Assembly: GCA_943325595.2 (NCBI GenBank)
Contig: CALPQA020000083.1
Span: forward strand, 1-7,499
Direction of reading: 5' to 3'
Origin: Auritidibacter sp. Marseille-P8566
GTDB lineage: Bacteria > Bacteroidota > Bacteroidia > Flavobacteriales > Flavobacteriaceae
DNA length: 7,499 nucleotides
The position numbers and the translations under genes are program-made. Every line of letters begins with the position of its first letter. The first letter of the stretch is position 1. Under the pieces are notes generated by a model. That model searched no databases. It was not told the origin of the DNA and was given only the letters and a program-made list of their open reading frames with translations. Shown here piece by piece: positions 1 through 5,738 of the stretch.

Positions 1-30
1 AATTCAAAATTAAAAATGACGAAATAGATT

Positions 31-948
31 ATGAACAAAAAAATAATAGTTAGAGGAATACTACTTGTATTTTCTATTTCATTACTTTGGTACTTATTCA
101 TTAAAAAAAGTGATTATATAATTTCATTTAAAGCAAAAACAGCAACAGGAACGGTCTTTCAAGGGATTCAAGAGTGGTCAATTGCACAAATGAAAATTAA
201 TAACGAGAGTTTTTCCACAATCGAACAATCGCGCTATAATTTTATCATTCAAAAACTAAAAAAAGGAAATTCAGAATTTGAATATATTTGGGAAATAAAT
301 TCAGTTAACGATTCTGTTACGGCAATAAGTGTTGGTATCAAAGAGATTAATAATAGTATTTACAATCGCCTTACGGTTCCGTTTTTTAATACGGAATTTA
401 AAAAACAACAACTAAAAAAAATCACTGATTTCAAAAATGGCCTTTTTGCTCATTTGGAAAACTTAAAAGTAAAAATTGATGGCGAAGGAACTTCTGAAGA
501 AACATTTGTAGCCTATATCAATCTTAAAAGTGTAATGCAAGAAAAAGCACAAACCATGATAATGAATGATGCTGTTGCAACAGGGTTTTTAGAAAAAAAT
601 AATATCAAAATAATAGGAAGGCCTTATGTTGAAGTCGTGAATTGGGATTTGGAAACTGAAAAATTAGATTTCAATTATTGTTTTCCGATTGCTAAAAACA
701 CTCCAATAATTCCAGACCCTAATGTAAAATTCAAAATATTACCTGCAATAAAAGGATTGAAGGCAACCTATAATGGTAATTTCAGAACATCGGATAGGGC
801 TTGGTTTGCATTGCTAGATTATGCCAAAAGACATAAAATATCATTAGAAAATAAACCTTTAGAACATTTTTTAGCCAATCCATTTAATGGCGGCAATGAA
901 CTAGAATGGGAAACCAAAATAATTATCCCATTTAGTTCAAAAAAATAA
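31..948 (+). CDS. Membrane-anchored SRPBCC-like / GyrI-like effector-binding domain protein, function unknown
   Basis: A 305-residue protein with one N-terminal hydrophobic segment (about residues 5-24, preceded by lysines). It therefore looks anchored in the inner membrane or carried on an uncleaved signal, with the rest on one side. Residues about 28-150 look like a polyketide-cyclase/SRPBCC-type fold: beta-rich, with the paired FEYIWEIN and VTAISVGIKE strands and a helix carrying ITDFKNGLFAHLENLK. Residues about 155-303 have the layout of the GyrI-like/AraC effector-binding fold, including the late GLKATYNGNF strand, the helix around DRAWFALLDYAKRH and the C-terminal ELEWETKIIIPF strand. 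Such folds bind small hydrophobic ligands, but no DNA-binding domain is present and the ligand cannot be read. The ATG at 31 is chosen because the hydrophobic anchor follows directly. It is separated from the sugar operon by a 124-bp spacer containing a hairpin, so it is probably a separate unit. Domain calls are by eye and moderate in certainty; the ORF itself is solid. Confidence 0.8.
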   Translation: MNKKIIVRGILLVFSISLLWYLFIKKSDYIISFKAKTATGTVFQGIQEWSIAQMKINNESFSTIEQSRYNFIIQKLKKGNSEFEYIWEINSVNDSVTAISVGIKEINNSIYNRLTVPFFNTEFKKQQLKKITDFKNGLFAHLENLKVKIDGEGTSEETFVAYINLKSVMQEKAQTMIMNDAVATGFLEKNNIKIIGRPYVEVVNWDLETEKLDFNYCFPIAKNTPIIPDPNVKFKILPAIKGLKATYNGNFRTSDRAWFALLDYAKRHKISLENKPLEHFLANPFNGGNELEWETKIIIPFSSKK

Positions 949-973
949 AAAATATGAAATTTGCTGAAATTTA

Positions 974-1008
974 CGAAAACGTTTTTGGAACTCCCAAAAG
1001 CGTTTTTG
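974..1008. promoter_or_regulatory. Candidate tandem LacI-family-type operator upstream of the sugar operon
   Basis: Two 14-bp near-palindromes lie at 974-987 (CGAAAACGTTTTTG) and 995-1008 (CAAAAGCGTTTTTG). Each departs from the perfect palindrome CAAAAACGTTTTTG at one base, both share the right half CGTTTTTG, and their CG centres (980/981 and 1001/1002) are 21 bp apart, about two helical turns. A central CG flanked by A/T arms is the usual form of LacI/CcpA-family operators, and the site sits 65-100 bp before the first transporter start. No regulator gene is in the window, so the cognate protein is unknown. The same bases can also form a terminator-like hairpin, listed separately; the two readings are not exclusive. 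Confidence 0.5.
974..1008 (+). terminator. Candidate intrinsic terminator/hairpin after the first gene
   Basis: The left arm 974-988 pairs with the right arm 994-1008 around a 5-nt loop (AACTC, 989-993). This gives 15 pairs including two G-U pairs (975/1007 and 982/1000). Used as a terminator, the core stem is CGTTTTTGG/CCAAAAGCG (980-988 with 994-1002), followed by five T's at 1003-1007 and more T-rich sequence to 1023. It lies 25 bp past the stop of the preceding gene, a normal distance. The stem has only four G-C pairs in its nine-pair core, which is weak, and the arms are themselves palindromic, which a terminator does not need. This leaves the operator reading about equally likely. Confidence 0.45.
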
Positions 1009-1050
1009 CATTATTTACTTTTTCCTAATAAAATTTAAAATTACATTTAG
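1003..1050 (+). promoter_or_regulatory. Possible promoter of the sugar operon (weak match)
   Basis: Bacteroidota sigma factors prefer a -7 box TAnnTTTG with a TTG-type -33 box about 19-23 bp upstream. TACATTTA at 1042-1049 matches the -7 box at all but its last base, but has no good -33 partner. The TTTTTG at 1003-1008 has correct spacing to TAAAATTT at 1029-1036, which is a poor -7 box. A promoter for the five-gene run is expected in this spacer, and the exact boxes are uncertain. If 1042-1049 is used, transcription would start near 1055, leaving a short leader before the ATG at 1073. Confidence 0.22.
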
Positions 1051-1072
1051 AGAATATCAATCAAAATAAACC

Positions 1073-2371
1073 ATGAGTACAAAATTTAAACTGACCTTTT
1101 GGCAAATAATAAACATGAATGTGGGTTTTTTTGGCATTCAATATAGTTTTGGATTACAACAAAGCGCTGTAAATCCAATCTACGATTTTTTACATGCAAG
1201 TCCAGATCAAATCCCGATATTAAACCTTGCGGGGCCATTAACAGGTTTGCTAATTCAACCATTAATTGGCGCTATGAGTGATAAAACCTGGCATCCAAGA
1301 TGGGGAAGACGAAAACCTTACTTTTTTATTGGCGCATTAGTTTGTAGTATCGCACTATTTCTTTTTCCTTTTAGTAGCTCTCTTTGGATGGCGGTAGGAT
1401 TACTTTGGATATTGGATGTTGGAAACAACACCGCAATGGAGCCTTACCGTGCTTTTATCGCAGACACACTAAATGAAGAACAACAACCAACAGGCTTTCA
1501 GGCGCAAAGTTTCTTTACAGGTTTTGGACAATTTTTATCATATATTTCTCTTTTTCTATTTCCAATTGTATTTGTTGGTTACACCGGAGAATTACCAAAT
1601 TGGATGTACGCCTCGTTTTTCCTAGGTTCTGTGTTGTCAATTACTTCTATTTGGTGGAGTATGAAAAAAACACCTGAAATTATACCTTCAGATGAAGAAC
1701 TTGCAAAATTAAAAGCTGAACCATTAAATATTTTTTCTCCTTTCATTGACATCTACAAAGCAGTGGTTGAAATGCCTTCGGTGATGTGGCAACTGTTTTT
1801 AGTTTATTTGTTTCAATGGTATGCTTTGATGTGTTATTGGCAAAACAATGCCAAAAGTATTGCTTTGTCAGTTTGGAATGTAACGCCAGATAACAAAATT
1901 GCTTATGAAAAAGCGGTTGGATGGAATGGTTTAATAGGTGCTTTTGGGTTTATTATTACTTTTTCAATTGCGTTTTATTTAGCTAAATTTGCAAAAAAAC
2001 ACAGCGCCAAAATAACGCATTTTATTTGTTTATTGTTAGGAGCCATTTCCTTTTTATGTTTCCCAATGGTACAAAATCAATATTTGTTTTTTGTAGTAAT
2101 AATAGGTTACGGAATCGCTTGGGCTAGTATGATGGGAATTCCTTATCTTTTGGTAGTTTCAAATATTCCTAAAGAACGTTATGGTGTGTATATGGGAATT
2201 ATAAATATGATGATTGTAATACCAATGATTATTCAAAACTTATCTTTTGGTTACATCCTCAAACATTTTTTAAATAACGATCCAAGATTAGCAATTACTT
2301 TTGCAGGAATTCTTTTATTGATTGGGGCTTTTTGCACCCTTTTGATAAAAACCAAAAAAATAAAATTGTAG
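1073..2371 (+). CDS. MFS sugar permease of the SLC45/sucrose-symporter (GPH-like) type
   Basis: A 432-residue polytopic membrane protein with about 12 hydrophobic segments, expected in the inner membrane as a cation-coupled importer of a disaccharide. Visible family marks are GPLTGLLIQPLIGAMSD (54-70), followed by the loop-2/3 signature RWGRRKP (76-82), and LDVGNNTAMEPYRAFIAD (114-131). The last closely follows the LDVANN...PCRALLAD motif of plant SUT/SUC transporters as I remember it. A late GVYMGIINMMIVIPMI segment (371-386) also fits that family. A hydrophilic central loop lies around residues 198-235. The length is short of plant SUTs (about 500) but normal for bacterial members. It is the first gene of the run, only 6 bp before a GH100-like hydrolase, which supports sucrose or a related non-reducing disaccharide; maltose or another glucoside cannot be excluded. 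The ATG at 1073 has no clear Shine-Dalgarno, as is usual in this phylum. Confidence 0.87.
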   Translation: MSTKFKLTFWQIINMNVGFFGIQYSFGLQQSAVNPIYDFLHASPDQIPILNLAGPLTGLLIQPLIGAMSDKTWHPRWGRRKPYFFIGALVCSIALFLFPFSSSLWMAVGLLWILDVGNNTAMEPYRAFIADTLNEEQQPTGFQAQSFFTGFGQFLSYISLFLFPIVFVGYTGELPNWMYASFFLGSVLSITSIWWSMKKTPEIIPSDEELAKLKAEPLNIFSPFIDIYKAVVEMPSVMWQLFLVYLFQWYALMCYWQNNAKSIALSVWNVTPDNKIAYEKAVGWNGLIGAFGFIITFSIAFYLAKFAKKHSAKITHFICLLLGAISFLCFPMVQNQYLFFVVIIGYGIAWASMMGIPYLLVVSNIPKERYGVYMGIINMMIVIPMIIQNLSFGYILKHFLNNDPRLAITFAGILLLIGAFCTLLIKTKKIKL

Positions 2372-2377
2372 CAAGCA

Positions 2378-3556
2378 ATGAATAGTGACACTAACTATAT
2401 AAAAGCTATTGAGCTCCTGCAAAAGGTATCTTCTTCGGAAGGATTTTTAGCGAGTGCTCAAAACATTTCTAATTACAAAAGGGTTTGGGCTCGTGATGGC
2501 GTTATTTGTGGACTAGCAGCATTGGCTTCTGGTAATGAAAAACTGATTGAAACTTTCAAAAAAACTTTAGAAACGCTCGCAGAAAACCAACATGAAAATG
2601 GCACAATTCCTTCTAATGTAATGTCAAACGGAGAGGAAAAAGAAGTAAGTTATGGCGGTCTTGCAGGAAGAGTTGATGCTGTAACTTGGTTTATAATTGG
2701 AATTTGTCAATATGCCTTTTATAAAAAAGAGGTTGATTTTGTTGCGAAACACGACGCTGCAATTCAGAAATGCCTCCAACTCATGGAAGCTTGGGAATTC
2801 AATAACAAACATTTAATGTATGTTCCACTTTCAGGAAATTGGGCAGACGAATACATTACTGATGGCTATGTATTATACGATCAATTACTTCGGATTTGGG
2901 CTTTAAAAAGTTATAATCAATTTGCAAAAAACATTACGATTTCTGAAAAAATCGCAAAAATAACGAACCAAATTGAGGTGAATTTCACTCCGAATGCTGT
3001 TGGTGAAAAATACCATGAAAGAGCCTATACTGAAGCAAACATCAAAGAATTTATGCCTTGCTCCTTCTCCCCTGCCGGTTATAAAACCCAATTTGATGCT
3101 TTTGCAAATTCATTGGTATTAATGCTAAATATTGGTAGTGAAGTTTTTCAAAAATCCATATTGAATTATTTCGAAAAATTAGAAAAACAAATGCCGTTGC
3201 AATTAATACCTGCTTTTTGGCCTCCGATTCAAGAAACGGATATCGACTGGAATTTGCTAAAAAACAATTGCAAATATGAATTTCGAAACTATCCAAATGA
3301 ATTTCACAATGCCGGAAGTTGGCCAATGGTTAATGGGTTTTATGGTTTGGCATTGGTTGCAAAAAACAAAAAACAGGAAGCTGATTTGCTTCTAAAAAAC
3401 ATAAATAAGGCAAATGCTATTGAAGACTATTCATTTTATGAGAATTTTAATAGCGAAACAAAAAAGCCAAACGGAGTTCCTTACTGTGCTTGGAGTGCTG
3501 CCGCAACTGTAATGTTGCATCAAAGTATAAATACAAATTTTAAATTTCTTCTTTAA
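2378..3556 (+). CDS. GH100-like (alpha/alpha)6 glycosidase, probable neutral/alkaline invertase
   Basis: A 392-residue soluble protein without a signal peptide, so cytoplasmic. Its motifs run in the order of plant and cyanobacterial alkaline/neutral invertases (GH100). NYKRVWARDG (32-41) corresponds to NYDQVFVRDF; GRVDAVTWFIIG (98-109) to the catalytic-acid block GRVAPVDSGLWWII; NEFHNAGSWP (307-316) to TYHNGGSWP; and FYENFN (353-358) to the WPEYYDG nucleophile block. On that alignment the acid would be Asp100 and the nucleophile Glu355. The family hydrolyses sucrose to glucose and fructose, and the neighbours (sucrose-type permease before, PfkB sugar kinase 1 bp after) fit this. The protein is shorter than GH100 enzymes (about 450-550) and diverges around the acid (VDAVTW against VDSGLW), so another alpha-glucoside is possible. 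Proteins of this shape are sometimes labelled amylo-alpha-1,6-glucosidase; nothing in the context suggests glycogen debranching. The fold call is firm, the substrate moderate. The ATG at 2378 lies 6 bp after the permease stop. Confidence 0.8.
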   Translation: MNSDTNYIKAIELLQKVSSSEGFLASAQNISNYKRVWARDGVICGLAALASGNEKLIETFKKTLETLAENQHENGTIPSNVMSNGEEKEVSYGGLAGRVDAVTWFIIGICQYAFYKKEVDFVAKHDAAIQKCLQLMEAWEFNNKHLMYVPLSGNWADEYITDGYVLYDQLLRIWALKSYNQFAKNITISEKIAKITNQIEVNFTPNAVGEKYHERAYTEANIKEFMPCSFSPAGYKTQFDAFANSLVLMLNIGSEVFQKSILNYFEKLEKQMPLQLIPAFWPPIQETDIDWNLLKNNCKYEFRNYPNEFHNAGSWPMVNGFYGLALVAKNKKQEADLLLKNINKANAIEDYSFYENFNSETKKPNGVPYCAWSAAATVMLHQSINTNFKFLL

Positions 3557-3557
3557 A

Positions 3558-4493
3558 TTGGAAAAAACGATAGATATTATTAGTGTTGGTGAAGTCCTAA
3601 TTGATTTTATTGGACATGAAGTAAATGCACCAATATCAAAAACAAAAAATTACCATCGGTTTCTAGGTGGTTCACCTACTAATGTTGCTATAAATGCAGC
3701 CAAACTTGGATTAAAATCTGTGCTAGTTGCAACCTGCGGGAAAGATGGTTTAGGAGATTTTATTTTCAGAAAATTAGAAAAAAATAAGGTAATTACGTCT
3801 AATATTGTTAAGACAGAAGCTTTCCCAACCTCGGTAATATTTGTTTCAAAATCTACCGAAACTCCAGAATTTATTGCCTATCGTCAAGCAGATTGCCAAA
3901 TAGAAACTTCCCAAATCTCTGAAGAACTCTTACAATCTGCTAAAATTTTTCACACCACGTGTTTTGCGTTAAGTCAAAATCCTGCTCGTGAAACAATTGT
4001 TGAAAGTGCTAAAAAAGCGAAAGAACTTGGTTTAATAACAAGTATCGACATTAATTTCTCCGAAAAAATTTGGCCTAACCGAGAAGAAGCAAAAAGTGTT
4101 TTAAAAGAATATCTTTCTACAAATCCTATCGTAAAATTAAGCGATGATGATTGCTTTAGGCTTTTTAATGAGACAAAAGAAAATCAGTTTATTTTTGACT
4201 ATTTTCATGAACTAGGAGCCGCCACAATTTGTTTGACAAAAGGAAAAAACGGGGTGGTTCTATCCGATAAAAAATTAGGAGTGTTTAATTATAAGGCACT
4301 TCCAATTGATACTATTGTAGACACCACAGGAGCTGGTGACGCTTTTTGGACGGGCTTTTTATATGCCCAATTATCACAAAGTAATTTGGATGATACTGTA
4401 GCTATCGCCCAAAAATTGGCAGTATTAAAACTTCAAAACTTGGGTGGATTACCCGAAGAAATGGATATTCTTGCCTATTTAAACTCCAATTAA
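3558..4493 (+). CDS. PfkB-family carbohydrate kinase, probable fructokinase
   Basis: A 311-residue ribokinase/PfkB-fold kinase, expected to transfer the ATP gamma-phosphate to a sugar in the cytoplasm. The sugar-binding start GEVLIDF (11-17, Asp16) is followed by the first signature GGSPTNVAINAAKLG (37-51), the mid-domain SIDINFSEKIW (162-172), and the second signature DTTGAGDAFWTGF (255-267), whose Asp261 is the expected catalytic base. The length is typical. The start is TTG at 3558, one base after the hydrolase stop: this places GEVLIDF near residue 11, as in family members, and an in-frame ATG is not available before that motif. PfkB kinases for fructose, 2-keto-3-deoxygluconate and 5-dehydro-2-deoxygluconate share these motifs. 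Position behind a sucrose-type permease and an invertase-like enzyme favours fructose to fructose 6-phosphate. No other ketogluconate or inositol genes are nearby. Confidence 0.85.
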   Translation: MEKTIDIISVGEVLIDFIGHEVNAPISKTKNYHRFLGGSPTNVAINAAKLGLKSVLVATCGKDGLGDFIFRKLEKNKVITSNIVKTEAFPTSVIFVSKSTETPEFIAYRQADCQIETSQISEELLQSAKIFHTTCFALSQNPARETIVESAKKAKELGLITSIDINFSEKIWPNREEAKSVLKEYLSTNPIVKLSDDDCFRLFNETKENQFIFDYFHELGAATICLTKGKNGVVLSDKKLGVFNYKALPIDTIVDTTGAGDAFWTGFLYAQLSQSNLDDTVAIAQKLAVLKLQNLGGLPEEMDILAYLNSN

Positions 4494-4517
4494 TAGTAGA
4501 ATCAAAAAAAGAAAATC

Positions 4518-5738
4518 ATGAAAAAAAATGCTATTAAAGCGGTATTATACCTCAATTATTTTGTTTTTGCAATCTTACTTAATAGCGTCGGAATTGTGAT
4601 TTATAAATCCCAAAAAATTTATGGAGTTAATGAAGTTGACGCAAGTATTCTTGAGGCTTTCAAAGATTTTCCTATTGCTATTGTTTCCTTTTTGATTGCT
4701 TCCTTTTTGCCAAGAATAGGGTACAAAAAAGCAATGTTGATAAGCTTGGGATTGGTTACATTAGCCTGTCTGAGCATGTATTTTGGAAATTCATTTTTAG
4801 CTGCCAAAATATTATTTGCTACTGTTGGTGTTTCTTTCGCACTCATAAAAGTTTCGGTCTATTCCTTAATTGGTATGGTTACCGACAATCAAAAAGAACA
4901 CAACAGCTTAATGAGCAGCATAGAAGGAGTTTTTATGATTGGAATTGCATTAGCCTATTTTTTATTTCCTGCTTTTAATTCAGATACAAACGTAAATGCT
5001 TGGTTAAACGTTTATTTGCTTTTGGCATTCATTTCACTGCTTTCATTCGGGTTTTTATTTTTTACAAAATTTGATTTGCCAGTAGAAATTCCGGGTTCTG
5101 ATTTACTCGATGATTTTAGAAAAATGGGGTTTTTGTTGGCTAAATTATTGACGATTATTTTTGTGATAAGCGCTTTCTTATTTGTAATGATCGAGCAAGG
5201 AATCATGTCTTGGCTGCCCACCTTCAACGCTAAAGTACTTCATCTTCCTGAAAATATTAGTATTATGATGGCCAGTATTCTCGCAATTTCATTAGCCGTT
5301 GGTAGATTATTAGCGGGAGTGATTACCAAAAAAATAAATTGGATTTGGATATTAACTTTTTGTATTATTAGTGCTATGCTCGTCGTGTTGTTTGTTTTAC
5401 CAAAAACAATTGGACTACAAGTTATTGCCATTAATTCCATTTCAGATATTCCATTAATAGGATTTGCATTTCCATTGGTAGGGTTGTTTATTGCGCCTAT
5501 TTATCCTTTGTTAAATTCGGTAATATTGAGTTCCTTGCCAAAAAAACTTCACAGTTCAATGACGGGATTAATCGTGGTGTTTTCAGCTCTTGGAGGCACT
5601 CTCGGATCAAGAATTATCGGTTGGCTGTTTATGACCAAAGGGCCTGAAAATGCATTTTATTTTACCTTAATTCCAATGTCTTTATTACTATTATCTTTCT
5701 TTATTTTGAAAAAATTAACTGCACAAAATGAAGTTTAA
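4518..5738 (+). CDS. MFS sugar permease, FHS (fucose/glucose-galactose)-like
   Basis: A 406-residue polytopic inner-membrane protein with about 12 hydrophobic segments and a charged central region near residues 184-204. The motif FPRIGYKKAM-like loop (LPRIGYKKAM, 64-73) is a reduced form of the MFS loop-2/3 signature. The segment LFIAPIYPLLNSVILSSLP (323-341), with its PIYP, and SALGGTLGSRIIG (356-368) resemble helices 9-11 of FHS permeases such as FucP and the glucose/galactose transporters. EQGIMSWLP (226-234) at the start of the second half may contribute polar substrate contacts. It starts 24 bp after the kinase, behind a purine-rich stretch, and its last 11 bp overlap the trehalase start. 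The substrate may therefore be trehalose, glucose or fructose, and import versus export is not determinable. Family placement is moderate; membrane transporter status is certain. Confidence 0.82.
   Translation: MKKNAIKAVLYLNYFVFAILLNSVGIVIYKSQKIYGVNEVDASILEAFKDFPIAIVSFLIASFLPRIGYKKAMLISLGLVTLACLSMYFGNSFLAAKILFATVGVSFALIKVSVYSLIGMVTDNQKEHNSLMSSIEGVFMIGIALAYFLFPAFNSDTNVNAWLNVYLLLAFISLLSFGFLFFTKFDLPVEIPGSDLLDDFRKMGFLLAKLLTIIFVISAFLFVMIEQGIMSWLPTFNAKVLHLPENISIMMASILAISLAVGRLLAGVITKKINWIWILTFCIISAMLVVLFVLPKTIGLQVIAINSISDIPLIGFAFPLVGLFIAPIYPLLNSVILSSLPKKLHSSMTGLIVVFSALGGTLGSRIIGWLFMTKGPENAFYFTLIPMSLLLLSFFILKKLTAQNEV

Noticed and set aside
1..53. Possible C-terminal end of an upstream gene, either in frame 3 (stop 51-53, overlapping the first gene by 23 bp) or in frame 1 (stop TAG 25-27).
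   Set aside because: Only 8-16 codons are visible in either frame and the two cannot be told apart, so no partial gene is claimed.
957..972. AAATTT-GCTG-AAATTT hairpin just after the first gene.
   Set aside because: The stem is six A-T pairs only, with no T-tract; such repeats are expected by chance in this base composition.
2624..3326. Minus-strand open frames of 62-91 codons inside the GH100-like gene.
   Set aside because: They lie fully within a well-supported plus-strand gene, show no recognisable motif, and look like shadows of its codon use.
4494..4517. Internal promoter or operator in the 24-bp spacer before the second permease.
   Set aside because: It holds only A-rich sequence, with no copy of the CG-centred palindrome and no -7/-33 pair; a purine-rich ribosome-binding region is enough to explain it.
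4619..5440. Minus-strand open frames of 66-75 codons inside the second permease.
   Set aside because: They are antisense to a hydrophobic coding sequence with clear MFS character, and have no domain or start signal.
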